Below are positions 1 through 8,815 of a DNA stretch of 64,000 nucleotides, in pieces. The position numbers and the translations under genes were made by a program. Under the pieces are notes generated by a model. That model saw only the letters and a program-made list of their open reading frames with translations, was not told the origin of the DNA and did not search any database. Source of the stretch: DAOPYU01 sp942493245 (GTDB taxonomy: Bacteria; Sumerlaeota; Sumerlaeia; UBA8349); contig OW818685.1 in assembly GCA_942493245.1 (NCBI GenBank), positions 2,666,001-2,730,000 on the forward strand, written 5' to 3'. Numbering within the stretch: the stretch's first letter is position 1; each line of letters opens with the position of its first letter.

Positions 1-2591
1 GGCGCAGGAGCATTTTGAACGCCATCCGATTCCCCAGACCCTGCCGGATTTTCATCCAACCCCGTCCGCTGTGCACACACGGCTTCGATCGTTTTGAACA
101 GACTATCCGGCGAAACCGGCTTGGTCACATAATCGTCCATCCCCGATTCCAAACACAGATCGCGATATCCCTGCATGGCGTGGGCCGTCATGGCCACAAT
201 CGGAACGCGACGGCCTGTTCCGGTTTCCATCTTGCGAATCGCGCTCGTGGCTTCCAACCCATCCATCTCCGGCATCTGCACATCCATCAGGACCACGTCG
301 AACGAGTTATTGCGAACGGCCTCGACAGCCTGCGCGCCATTCTCGACAACCGAGACCTGATAACCGCGCTTCTCCAGTAAACGGCAAGCCACCCGCTGGT
401 TCACCAAGTTATCCTCCGCCAAAAGAACCCGAAGACAGGTGTGTGTCTCCCGCAATTGATGGCGCGTGACAAAATGTTCCCCGTGTGTCTTGTGAGAAGA
501 GAGAACCCGGCCGATCGCCGCACGCAATTCAGGCAGGCTGATCGGCTTGTTCAGATATCCCGAGACCCGCATCTGACGACAACGCACCCCGTCGCCACGC
601 TGCCCGGCTCCGCTCAAAATCAAAACCGGTAAATCGGCCCAATCAGAATCGGCCTTGATCCTGTCCACCAATTCGAACCCATCACGGTCTGCCATCTGCA
701 AGTCAATCAGAGCAATATCCACCCGATGACCACCCTGCCGGGTTTCAGACAGCGAGTCCAACGCTTCCTGGCAACCAGCCGCCAGAATGGGATTCCCCCC
801 AAGTCGAACCAACAAGTCAGACAAGTTTTTTCTTTCGGTCGCATTGGGATCGGCCACCAGGGCACAGAATCCCGCAGGGAGATCGCACAAATCTTCCGGA
901 ACGCCAGGCAAGGCAGCCTGGCCCTTTCCCATCCGAACATGAAAACGGAAAACAGATCCGACCGTAGGGGAATCCTCCGGCGATCCCGTCGCCGAACTTT
1001 CCACCCAGATTTTTCCCCCCATCAATTCCACCAGATGGCGGGAAATAGCCAGTCCCAACCCCGTCCCGCCATATTTGCGTGTCGTGGAACTGTCGGCCTG
1101 CGCAAACGACTCGAAAATATGCTCCCGTTTCGACGGTGGAACCCCCACCCCCGTGTCCGAGACCGCAAAATGCACCACCACCTTTTCATCCGAAAGCGAA
1201 TCGGCCCGAACCCGGAGCCGAACCTCCCCGGTTTCAGTGAATTTCAAGGCGTTGCCGACCAGGTTGATCAGAATCTGCCGCAAACGCCCTGGATCCCCTT
1301 CCAGACTCTCCGGAACATCTTCCTCAATGTGATAGGCCAATTCGAGCCCCTTCTGACGAGCCGGGAAAGAAAACGAGGAAATCGTATCGCTGATCGTATC
1401 GCGCAGACAAAACGTCACCGTATCGAGCGACATTTTTCCCGCTTCAATCTTGGAGAAATCGAGAATATCGTTGATCAGGGTCAGAAGCGATTGGCCACTT
1501 GAATGAACGGTCTGGGCATACTCGCGCTGTTCCTGTGTCAGTTCCGTCCCGATCAAGAGCGAAACCATCCCCAGAATGCCATTCATGGGGGTGCGGATTT
1601 CATGGCTCATATTGGCCAGAAACTGGCTCTTGGCCAAAGCCGACTGCTCCGCCGCGGAGGCCGCCTTGCGAGCCATGTCCAACGCGCTGGCCAGATGCTG
1701 GTTCACGGAAGCCAACTCCAGATTGGCTTTTTCCGATTGATGCCGCGCCATCACCAATTCCGTCACATCCACAAAAGACTCGACCGCGCCATAGACTTCA
1801 CCGGTATCGTCCGCCACCGTGCAGGCATTCTTGATAACGGTCAGAACACGCCCGTCCTTGGTATGCACCGAACATTGTTCTCTCTGAATGGCCCCCGAAG
1901 TTTTCGAGTTGAAAAGTTGGCAATTTTCGCAGCAAGGCGTCACATTCAAGATGCTGCAATGCTGCCCGATAACATCCGCGGCCGTAAATCCGGTCGTCGC
2001 CGTAAACGCATTGTTGATTCCGATGATCCGCAAATTGCGATCTACAAGAAACGTGCTCGTGACCACCGTCTGGAAGATGCGTTTCTGAAGATCGCTGGAT
2101 CGCCGAAGCGCCTCCTCCGTCCGTCGGCTCTGCGTCACATTCTCAAGACAAACCAGCAGTACCGACGCATTGCCCAGATTCAGAAGCGAAGTGGAAATCA
2201 GCACAAATATTTCGTCCTGTTGACAGCCACGCGAAGTGAGCACCTGCGCTTCGACATTGCTGAACCCTTCACCGTTCGCAAAACTGTCCGCAATGACCCG
2301 CTGGACGGTACAATCCGCGCAGGCGACGCTGGTACCACATTCGCGAAGGCCGTCCAGACAATAGAAACAGGAAGCCAAATCCCCAAATAACAATTTTCCG
2401 ACAGGGGGTTCTTCCCTGCCGGAAAAGAAATCGAGAAACGCCCGGTTGGCCCGCAACACTCGCCCGGACGAATCAACCAGCAACATCATCGTGGGCGCTT
2501 GCTGGAAAATAACGGGGGACCCTTCGATTTCCCGCAGCAGAGAGGTCACATCCGTTTTTGCGGTCTCTCCAGCTTCATGCTCTGAAACCAT
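1..2591 (-). CDS. Hybrid sensor histidine kinase/response regulator (5' complete, C-terminus beyond window)
   Basis: Two-component hybrid kinase; I read an open minus-strand frame from ATG 2591 to the window edge (863 residues visible). Two PAS-like sensor regions (about residues 20-130 and 150-270) each carry clustered cysteines, for example CFYC and CCENC, which could hold a metal, Fe-S or redox centre. A HisKA H-box NMSHEIRTPMNG puts the phospho-His at 330, followed by a HATPase domain with typical N and G boxes (NLVGNALKF, GTGLGLAISR). Two receiver domains follow, with phosphoacceptor Asp630 (IALIDLQM) and Asp770 (VVLMDVQMPEMDG), each ending in a conserved K-P. No membrane helix is visible, so it is probably cytoplasmic. 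An Hpt domain could follow off-window. In-frame GTG and TTG codons sit directly upstream of the ATG, so the exact start is uncertain. The partner regulator is unknown; the STAS gene lies just upstream on the same strand. Confidence 0.93.
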   Translation of the reverse strand, partial: MVSEHEAGETAKTDVTSLLREIEGSPVIFQQAPTMMLLVDSSGRVLRANRAFLDFFSGREEPPVGKLLFGDLASCFYCLDGLRECGTSVACADCTVQRVIADSFANGEGFSNVEAQVLTSRGCQQDEIFVLISTSLLNLGNASVLLVCLENVTQSRRTEEALRRSSDLQKRIFQTVVTSTFLVDRNLRIIGINNAFTATTGFTAADVIGQHCSILNVTPCCENCQLFNSKTSGAIQREQCSVHTKDGRVLTVIKNACTVADDTGEVYGAVESFVDVTELVMARHQSEKANLELASVNQHLASALDMARKAASAAEQSALAKSQFLANMSHEIRTPMNGILGMVSLLIGTELTQEQREYAQTVHSSGQSLLTLINDILDFSKIEAGKMSLDTVTFCLRDTISDTISSFSFPARQKGLELAYHIEEDVPESLEGDPGRLRQILINLVGNALKFTETGEVRLRVRADSLSDEKVVVHFAVSDTGVGVPPSKREHIFESFAQADSSTTRKYGGTGLGLAISRHLVELMGGKIWVESSATGSPEDSPTVGSVFRFHVRMGKGQAALPGVPEDLCDLPAGFCALVADPNATERKNLSDLLVRLGGNPILAAGCQEALDSLSETRQGGHRVDIALIDLQMADRDGFELVDRIKADSDWADLPVLILSGAGQRGDGVRCRQMRVSGYLNKPISLPELRAAIGRVLSSHKTHGEHFVTRHQLRETHTCLRVLLAEDNLVNQRVACRLLEKRGYQVSVVENGAQAVEAVRNNSFDVVLMDVQMPEMDGLEATSAIRKMETGTGRRVPIVAMTAHAMQGYRDLCLESGMDDYVTKPVSPDSLFKTIEAVCAQRTGLDENPAGSGESDGVQNAPA

Positions 2592-2730
2592 AACCACCAA
2601 GCCCTGCCGCATCGAAATCGTGCCGACTTATCTCAATCTGATACTGACACCCCTCGCGTTCTTCACTCTGGAACGGGCAAGAACTCACACCCCTTCCGAA
2701 AGACCAACCGGAGTCCCACGGCCTGGCTGT

Positions 2731-3072
2731 CTATTTCTTCAGATCTGCGATAGCCTCCTCGACACTGCTCAAGATCGGCACAATCTGATCGATCGAGGTC
2801 ATCTCGAGGACATCCAGAACGTGCGAAGCAGGAGCGGCCAGAACCAGACGCCGCTCGCTTTCATGGAAACTGCGCACAATCTGAACCAGAGAACTGAGGC
2901 CCGAACTGTCGATAAAATCCACCTCGGAGAGATCGAAAACCACATCGCTCGTCAACGTGTACAGACAGGCCGCCTCCTTCAGGCGACTTCTGGTAACCAC
3001 GTCGATACTCCCCGTGGCCTTGACCACCACCACTCCGTCACTGTTGGAAGTCTCAATCTTCAGCATAGCCAT
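2731..3072 (-). CDS. STAS-domain anti-sigma factor antagonist-like protein
   Basis: Single-domain STAS protein of 113 residues, the normal length for the SpoIIAA/RsbV family. These bind an anti-sigma factor kinase in a partner-switching module when unphosphorylated and are inactivated by phosphorylation on a conserved serine. The diagnostic motif is visible as VDFIDSSGLSSL around residues 52-63, with the serine pair before GL as the likely phosphosite. It lies between carD (upstream) and the hybrid kinase (downstream), all on the minus strand, with about 140 bp to the kinase start. A second Met three codons in could also be the start. No RsbW-like kinase or PP2C phosphatase is in the window, so its partner must be elsewhere; it could alternatively sit in a chemosensory or biofilm signalling module. 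Confidence 0.88.
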   Translation of the reverse strand: MAMLKIETSNSDGVVVVKATGSIDVVTRSRLKEAACLYTLTSDVVFDLSEVDFIDSSGLSSLVQIVRSFHESERRLVLAAPASHVLDVLEMTSIDQIVPILSSVEEAIADLKK

Positions 3073-3230
3073 AAACCCAAAACCTTCTCAGATGTGGTGC
3101 CGCCAGAAGACCCTTCCCACTCACGTGAAAGGGACGCTCCCTTGACCTCCCCAATACTCTACCCGACAAACACTTGTGCGGACCCATTGTGCCACTTCAT
3201 ACACACACCTCACGCAGAGGAGCGCCCCCG

Positions 3231-3764
3231 TTATTCGTCTTCTTTCGTCTGCTTGGTCTGTTGCTTTTCAATTTTTTTCTTATACATCTTCGAGAGACTC
3301 TCTTCAATCTCTTTGCGCACCTTCGTCTTTGAATCGTCGGTCACAAAAAGCACTTCCTCGACCAGGAACGCCATGGCCTGTTCCATGATCTCTTTTTCTT
3401 TCCCCTTCAGATCGTCCGTTTCGTCCAGAATATAGAGTTCCCGGATCAACTTACAGATCTTCAGCGGGTCGCCGCTCTTGATGATGTCGCGGTAATTCAG
3501 ATACATCTGCCGGGCATCCCCCCGGGCGGGCGAAACGGGCATCTTCAACAAGGCGAACAACTTCTTGACATCGTCCTTGCTCATGGGCTTCCGAATACCC
3601 CGTTTAGCCACCTGGGAACGGGGAACCATCACACGCGCCTTGCCGGACTGGAAAATGTAGAAATCTTCCTCCACTCCATCCACGGTCATACGCCGGATTC
3701 CCTCCACCAGACAAATCCCCAACGTCGGCTCAACAACCGTGTCCCCCACTCGAAACTCCAGCAT
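3231..3764 (-). CDS. CarD-family transcriptional regulator
   Basis: CarD/CdnL-type protein of 177 residues (family about 160-190). These bind the RNA polymerase beta subunit through an N-terminal Tudor-like domain and stabilise open complexes at promoters, often of rRNA genes. The N-terminus MLEFRVGDTVVEPTLG is the family opening, followed by a beta-rich region (DFYIFQSGKARVMVP) and a helical C-terminal half. The start at ATG 3764 is chosen because the homology begins exactly there and the RBS AAGGAGAGAGAC precedes it; the frame is open further upstream but without similarity. The C-terminus is very lysine-rich (KKKIEKQQTKQTK). It is followed by the STAS gene about 160 bp downstream. Confidence 0.92.
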   Translation of the reverse strand: MLEFRVGDTVVEPTLGICLVEGIRRMTVDGVEEDFYIFQSGKARVMVPRSQVAKRGIRKPMSKDDVKKLFALLKMPVSPARGDARQMYLNYRDIIKSGDPLKICKLIRELYILDETDDLKGKEKEIMEQAMAFLVEEVLFVTDDSKTKVRKEIEESLSKMYKKKIEKQQTKQTKEDE

Positions 3765-4136
3765 GTCTCTCTCCTTGTATTTCAAATCCTCTACGCGTGT
3801 ATGCCTCTTGGGCCCCGCTTCCCCCATCGTCCGAATTACAGGTCTTATGCAAACGAGTACCGGGACACGCCCTGAGGCAATCCAGTCCCGGCATTCGCGA
3901 TAATCCGCCCAATATGGGTTACAGGAAAAACGCCTATTGCAGCCGACAACAAACCACCACGCCGCCCGTGCCGCCGCATTCTTAAGGGCATTGTTCCAGA
4001 TACTTTGGCTTTTGTCAAGTAAACCCCGGCGGGATTCCGTCGGTTTTCTCGGGATAGTTTCTTCCGTTCTGGGGAAATGACTCACAATCCCTCTCCTTGA
4101 GAACCACTGGAACGGAATCCCTTCCCCAGACGTCCC
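3765..4136. other. Non-coding gap
   Basis: 372 bp between the GH78 stop and the carD start, both on the minus strand. The reading frames here have no recognisable similarity or good ribosome-binding site. It must carry the carD promoter, but I could not pick out a convincing -35/-10 pair, nor a terminator for the GH78 gene. Confidence 0.5.
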
Positions 4137-7055
4137 CTACAAAGATTTCTCCTTCTGAATACTGCGGTTACGACACACGAATCCATAACGTCCCGAAGGC
4201 GCCTCGAGAACAACCGTTTCGTCCTCCAGTCGCAACAAACGGACACCCGAGACGTGGGTTCCCTCCGGCGAACTCGAATCCTTCTTCCCCTCTGCATCGA
4301 GAAACTTGAAGACAGCGGGAGGCGCAACCGATTTTTCAGACTTCCAGCGCTGGATTTCCAAACCGCTCCCCTTGCGGAAGGGCACATAAACGATAGCCGT
4401 TGTGCCAGGCGGCACGGTCACATCCAGACTGAAAGCCCCCTCGGCTTCACGCCGCCACGAAACTCCGATTCGGCCTCGAATCGAATCGTAACTCCCTTCG
4501 GCGTGACTCAAATCCCCAACCCATTGCGGCCGTACGATAAACCGTTTGAAACCCGGGGATGTCGGGTCAGGCTGAATCCCCAAAACCCACTCCTGAAACC
4601 ATTCCTGTATGTGGCCCAACATGCAATGGTTCATCGAGGCGCCCGTATTGGCGTCCCACGCCTCAGGCATTGAGGTCCAGCCATTCTGGACAATGAAACC
4701 GTAACTACCCAAGTCTGTCCGGACCATCATGTCGTAGATCAGATCGGAACGCCCATTGAGGGCCAGCGCCTGCAACAGGTACCAGAACCCGATGTCCCCT
4801 GCGGTCTGCTGATTGCCCCGCTGACGCAAATCCGCCACGATCCGTTCCAGAACCGCCGCCTCCTTCCCCGCAGGCGCCAGTCCCAGAACCAGCGCCATGC
4901 TGTTGGCCGTCTGCGGACTGCCTGAATTCTTATACTCCCCCACCCCGTCGAAATAGAGCGTATTGAACTTTTCGGCTATCTGTCCGCACAACGCCTCATA
5001 CTGCCGAGCGTCTTCGGGCTTCCCCAGAACCCCGCCCGTATCGGCCACAATCCGGGCGCAACGGTAAAACGTTGCCATTGCGGTCAACTCCGGCGGTGTA
5101 AATTGAGACGCTCCAACGGTCTTGCCATGTCCATAGTCGTACCAGTCCCCCAGACCGGGTTTGGGTACCAGATCGTTGGAAGTCTGGCGCAGATACTCCA
5201 CGAATCCCTTCATCATCGGGTAGGCGGTCTGGAGAATGGCCCGATCGCCATACCACTGGTACAAAAACCACGGATTGACCACTGCGGCCGCGCCCCACTC
5301 GGGCGTGTAGGCAAAACCTCCCTCGAACGCCGGATAAGCGGGCGCCACCGTGGGGACCAACCCGTCGGGCGACTGAGAATCCTGACAATCCCGGACGATC
5401 TTGCTGTAGAAACGGGCCGCATCGTAACGTCCCGCTATCGAGGGGAACATGAGATACGACACCTCGAGCCACCCCAGTTTCTCGCGGTGCGGACAGTCGG
5501 TGAGAACATGCGACATATTCGAACGAACCGCCCAGTCCACCAGCCGGTCAATCTGCATGAAAAGATTGCCCTCCCCCTCCATTTTCAATTCCCCAACACG
5601 CGCTCCACAACTACTCACGGGGACGGATTCCAGTTTCTCGACCACGGGCAGGTGGTTGGGATTCGGCTTCCCGGCGGGGACCGCTCCTTCGAGTTGCAGA
5701 TATTGAAAACCGCTGTAGTTGAATTGCGGCGCCCAGGTCTCCAGCGAGCCACCGCGCAACGTGTATTGCCAGAAATTTGGGTTTCCCACCCCCGCTGGAT
5801 CTACCCGCCCTTTGCCGTCGTTCCGCCGGGGCGACATCCCCTGACGTTGCTCGGCCGGGGTGAGTTTCAGTTGCTGACCGGCCTCTCCCCGGACACTCAA
5901 GAGCGGCACGGCGGCGGTATTCTGATGAAAGTCGTAAACGAAGACTCCCGGTTCGGGTTCGTCAATCGAGACAGGCTCGAACCGCCCCAGTTCTCCACCT
6001 CGCTTCAGAGCCGGACTGTACGACGCGGTCAACTGGCCACCCGGCCCTTCCGTTTCAACCGCCGGACTCCAGGTCGAGTCGTCAAACCCGGCCCGATCCC
6101 ACCCGGATGGCAGCCTCCGGGCATCGAAATCTTCCCCCCCGAGAATCGCACTGTGTGTGATCGGTCCGGATTGAGTCTTCCAGGAACGGTCGCTCCCGAG
6201 TATCTGCTCGGTCCCGTCCTCGAAGTACAGGTGCGCCTGAAACAACAACTGGAGGGGACGCCGGGCGTCCACCCCATGAATACGCCGGTCCCCCACCGTG
6301 TTGTAAAATCCCTTCCCCAACATCACGCTGAAGACGTGCTCTTCCCCGCTGGAGGGTACGGGTAATTCATAAGTGGAATAATAGACCGTCTTTTCATAGA
6401 CGGACCAAGCCGGGTCGAGAAAGCGATCCCCCACCTTCCGGCCATCGAGAAAAAGATCGTTGTGCCCGAGACCGCTGACGTGGACCACCGCCCGGCGCAC
6501 CGGCTTTTCCACCCGGAAAACCTTGCGGAACAGTGGCAACCCGGTTTCGAGCGGCTGGGAAGCGGAGATCCACTTCGCTTTCCAGTCGTCCGGGGCCAAA
6601 ACACCCATCGTCCACGAAGCAGTTGACGCTCCCTCATGCGAGGACTGCGATCCCCAAGCCCCAACACGCCCGTCCTGATCCCAAAGCCGGACCTTCCAGA
6701 AAACCTGCTGCGACGAGCGCAGCGGACTCCCGCCATAGGGAACCTGAATAGACTCCTCCGATTCGACCCGACCACTGTCCCACAGATCCCCCTTGTCCTG
6801 AGCAAGAAAATCCACCGTCGAAGCCACCAAAATCTGGTAAGCGGTCTGTTTCTGTCCGCTTTCCGCGGCTTCGATCTTCCAGAACAACCGGGGCCGGGAC
6901 GCATCCACCCCCACCGGATTTTCCGCGTATTCGCATCGCAGACTGACTGGCCGAACGAGTCCCGGTTCCTGCGCCTGAAGGCAAACCTCTCCAACGCATC
7001 TCCAAAGCACGACAATCAGGAACAAAAACATCCACAATCGCATGGACCACCTCAT
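4137..7055 (-). CDS. Secreted alpha-L-rhamnosidase, GH78 family
   Basis: Large glycosidase of 972 residues predicted to remove terminal alpha-L-rhamnose from plant or microbial polysaccharides. The start is taken at ATG 7055 because a Sec signal peptide follows directly (MRWSMRLWMFLFLIVVL, cleavage near LQAQ). The order matches GH78: an N-terminal beta-sandwich (PVSLRCEYAENPVGVD...RPRLFWKI), the Bac_rhamnosid N domain (KAKWISA, FRKVFRV), then an (alpha/alpha)6 catalytic domain containing TDCPHREKLGWLE, and a C-terminal beta domain. In the best-studied GH78 enzymes this catalytic loop reads DCPQRDERLGWTGD; here the acidic residue after LGW is Glu rather than Asp, a subgroup variant. A sigma-70 type promoter lies at 7180-7208. 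It is a single-gene unit on the minus strand, divergent from the cobalamin riboswitch. Periplasmic or outer-surface location is inferred. Confidence 0.93.
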   Translation of the reverse strand: MRWSMRLWMFLFLIVVLWRCVGEVCLQAQEPGLVRPVSLRCEYAENPVGVDASRPRLFWKIEAAESGQKQTAYQILVASTVDFLAQDKGDLWDSGRVESEESIQVPYGGSPLRSSQQVFWKVRLWDQDGRVGAWGSQSSHEGASTASWTMGVLAPDDWKAKWISASQPLETGLPLFRKVFRVEKPVRRAVVHVSGLGHNDLFLDGRKVGDRFLDPAWSVYEKTVYYSTYELPVPSSGEEHVFSVMLGKGFYNTVGDRRIHGVDARRPLQLLFQAHLYFEDGTEQILGSDRSWKTQSGPITHSAILGGEDFDARRLPSGWDRAGFDDSTWSPAVETEGPGGQLTASYSPALKRGGELGRFEPVSIDEPEPGVFVYDFHQNTAAVPLLSVRGEAGQQLKLTPAEQRQGMSPRRNDGKGRVDPAGVGNPNFWQYTLRGGSLETWAPQFNYSGFQYLQLEGAVPAGKPNPNHLPVVEKLESVPVSSCGARVGELKMEGEGNLFMQIDRLVDWAVRSNMSHVLTDCPHREKLGWLEVSYLMFPSIAGRYDAARFYSKIVRDCQDSQSPDGLVPTVAPAYPAFEGGFAYTPEWGAAAVVNPWFLYQWYGDRAILQTAYPMMKGFVEYLRQTSNDLVPKPGLGDWYDYGHGKTVGASQFTPPELTAMATFYRCARIVADTGGVLGKPEDARQYEALCGQIAEKFNTLYFDGVGEYKNSGSPQTANSMALVLGLAPAGKEAAVLERIVADLRQRGNQQTAGDIGFWYLLQALALNGRSDLIYDMMVRTDLGSYGFIVQNGWTSMPEAWDANTGASMNHCMLGHIQEWFQEWVLGIQPDPTSPGFKRFIVRPQWVGDLSHAEGSYDSIRGRIGVSWRREAEGAFSLDVTVPPGTTAIVYVPFRKGSGLEIQRWKSEKSVAPPAVFKFLDAEGKKDSSSPEGTHVSGVRLLRLEDETVVLEAPSGRYGFVCRNRSIQKEKSL

Positions 7056-7179
7056 CCCACACCCCCTGCCGAGAAAAAATCGCTTGAAACATCCAACCGC
7101 AAATCGCAGCACATCAATATTTTCGCCTGACGAAATCATCTTCTCCCTCAAAGGCCTCGCAACACCGAATGTGGTTTCA

Positions 7180-7208
7180 GATATAAAGACTCTCCGAGAT
7201 TCTGTCAA
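7180..7208 (-). promoter_or_regulatory. Sigma-70 type promoter for the GH78 gene
   Basis: On the minus strand a perfect -35 TTGACA (7208-7203) is followed after exactly 17 nt by TATATC (7185-7180). The predicted transcript starts near 7173, giving a leader of about 120 nt before the GH78 ATG at 7055. Confidence 0.7.
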
Positions 7209-7246
7209 CTCCACAGTCGAAAACGAATGACGGAATCCCATTCCCA

Positions 7247-7275
7247 TTGACGATCCCGACGGCCTCTGTTACCTT
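7247..7275 (+). promoter_or_regulatory. Possible promoter for riboswitch/cobS transcript
   Basis: TTGACG (7247-7252), a 17-nt spacer and TACCTT (7270-7275) lie just upstream of the cobalamin riboswitch on the plus strand. The -10 is weak, so this is tentative, but the position is right for a riboswitch leader. Confidence 0.4.
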
Positions 7276-7339
7276 TCCACTCAGGGTCCAAGGTCGAATA
7301 TACCTCAGGGCGCGGCCGAAGACCTCTCTTTGACAAACA

Positions 7340-7530
7340 ACGAACTGTTCGGTGAACGGAACACGGTGCGAATCCGTGGCGATCCCGTCGCTGTAACCGG
7401 GGACACCTCACGCAAGGCCCAGATGGGCCAGTCACTGCCGCTCCTTCAAAAGGGCGGCGGGAAGACGCGGAAAGGTGGCTGATCTGGAAGCCAGAAGACG
7501 AACCGAAACAGGGACTCGACCACAAGGAAT
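7340..7530 (+). promoter_or_regulatory. Cobalamin (B12) riboswitch upstream of cobS
   Basis: The leader contains the cobalamin aptamer landmarks in the right order: ACGGTGCGAATCCGTGGC, the B12-box-like CGCTGTAACCGGGG, a GGCCC/GGGCC hairpin, CAGTCACTG, and finally GGAAGCCAGAAGACG. These match conserved strings of the family and resemble the second copy at 26664-26852. An intrinsic terminator (7539-7588) follows immediately, which fits transcriptional attenuation when adenosylcobalamin is abundant. The regulated genes are cobS-bzaF-cobT about 400 nt downstream. Boundaries are approximate because the outer P1 stem was not modelled. Confidence 0.88.
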
Positions 7531-7538
7531 CCGATGGT

Positions 7539-7588
7539 AAAGGGTTCTGGGGGAATATTCTCATCTTCCCCCAGAACCCTTTCTTTTT
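7539..7588 (+). terminator. Rho-independent terminator, riboswitch expression platform
   Basis: A 17-bp perfect stem (AAAGGGTTCTGGGGGAA paired with TTCCCCCAGAACCCTTT), about a 10-nt loop, and a following CTTTTT tract. It sits directly after the cobalamin aptamer. Confidence 0.9.
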
Positions 7589-7675
7589 GGGGAGTGAGCA
7601 ACCACTTCAAACGAAGTTGCATTCAAAAAGAACCGGACGACAGGAAGTCATCTATGACAAAAGGGACACCAATCA

Positions 7676-7735
7676 GACAGGATCACAGGATTTACAGGAT
7701 ACTGTTTTGATTCCCTGTATCCTGAGAATCCTGTC
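7676..7735. repeat. Imperfect inverted repeat (ACAGGAT type)
   Basis: The left arm GACAGGATCACAGGATTTAC and a right arm ending CTGAGAATCCTGTC pair imperfectly around a short loop. The arm itself is a small tandem repetition of ACAGGAT. It lies between the riboswitch terminator and cobS and looks like a dispersed intergenic hairpin element rather than a second terminator, having no clean T-tract. Confidence 0.6.
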
Positions 7736-7756
7736 ATCCCGTCCTTCTTTTCGTTT

Positions 7757-7874
7757 CGTCATGCCCGCGAACACGGGGACCCAGAGGAACGAGGACAATG
7801 AAAATGGAGAAAATCTTCGAAAAATGGGCACCGAAACAGACAGATCCGAATCTGGGCCGCGTTGCGGGAATGAC
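7757..7874. repeat. Dispersed palindromic element (GTCATKCCCGCG...CAGA type)
   Basis: The left end CGTCATGCCCGCGAACACGG and right end GTTGCGGGAATGAC are inverted relatives about 80 nt apart. They resemble the widely scattered intergenic repeat usually written GTCATTCCCGCGAAAGCGGG. It follows the ACAGGAT repeat directly, so two mobile-like repeats are stacked in the cobS leader. Confidence 0.55.
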
Positions 7875-7978
7875 AGAAAAGTAGTGAGACCCGGAATATA
7901 CGAAGATTTCCTTGGATTGCTTTGGGCAAACGCTACAGATGGAGAAGTTCAAAGACAGGAAAATTGAGAATCCGACTC

Positions 7979-8767
7979 ATGAAGAAAAACACCGTCTCCT
8001 CGATATTCACATCCATACGCCTCTCGCTCGCATTTCTGACGCGACTGCCCGTGGGCCGGTTGCCCCAGATTCGCGAAGCAGACATGCAGCGGGCCACCGC
8101 CTTCTTTCCCCTGACCGGTTATCTTCTCGCACTCCTGACCCTGGTTCCGGTGGCAGGCCTCAGTTTCTGGAGTTTTCATACCACCGGAACCCCGCTGTCG
8201 GTCCCCAAAGGTTTCCTCCTCGCGGCGCTCGCGGTGGCGGCGCTGGCCTGGTTGACGCGCGGTTTGCATCTGGACGGGGTAGCCGACATGTTCGACGGCT
8301 TTGGCGGCGGTTTCACCCAGGAGAAACGCCTGGCGATCATGAAAGACCCCGTCGCGGGCAGCTTTGGCGTGAGCGCCCTCTCGCTCACCCTTCTGGTCAA
8401 GACAACGGCAATGGCCAGTCTCTTCCAGGAGTCGCGTTTCCTGCCGTGTGCCGCCGCGCTCGTCCTCAGCCGTCTGACGCTCACCCTTCTGACCGCCCTG
8501 GGCCGTTACCCGCGTCCGTCGGGCACCGCCGGCAGCATGGTGGGAAGAATCGCGTTTCGTTACGTGGTCACCGCGGTGACTCTCGCAACACCCGTTCTGT
8601 TGATCCCGGGCGGTCTGATCGCCGCCGGGACCATGTGCCTGGTGTCGGCCTGGATCTGGCGGACGAGCAACCGCCTCATCGGCGGTATCACCGGCGACGT
8701 CCTGGGCGCCAACTGCGAACTGTGCGAAACACTTGGACTGGCCACAATGGCCATCATGATCTCATGA
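7979..8767 (+). CDS. cobS: Adenosylcobinamide-GDP ribazoletransferase (cobalamin synthase)
   Basis: Joins adenosylcobinamide-GDP to alpha-ribazole(-phosphate), the last assembly step of the nucleotide loop; an integral inner-membrane enzyme. The 262-residue protein has the family opening FLTRLPVG, the acidic metal-binding motif LHLDGVADMFDGFGGG (about residues 97-112), and DPVAGSFGV, followed by several hydrophobic helices. The start ATG 7979 gives the usual length of about 250-260; an in-frame start further upstream would only add a non-conserved tail. It is the first gene after the cobalamin riboswitch and lies 48 bp before bzaF and upstream of cobT, so the transcript groups lower-ligand synthesis, activation and attachment. 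Confidence 0.96.
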   Translation: MKKNTVSSIFTSIRLSLAFLTRLPVGRLPQIREADMQRATAFFPLTGYLLALLTLVPVAGLSFWSFHTTGTPLSVPKGFLLAALAVAALAWLTRGLHLDGVADMFDGFGGGFTQEKRLAIMKDPVAGSFGVSALSLTLLVKTTAMASLFQESRFLPCAAALVLSRLTLTLLTALGRYPRPSGTAGSMVGRIAFRYVVTAVTLATPVLLIPGGLIAAGTMCLVSAWIWRTSNRLIGGITGDVLGANCELCETLGLATMAIMIS

Positions 8768-8815
8768 AACAAAATCCTTACCTGAATCTCGAAAAATAGA
8801 AAGGCAATCCTCATT

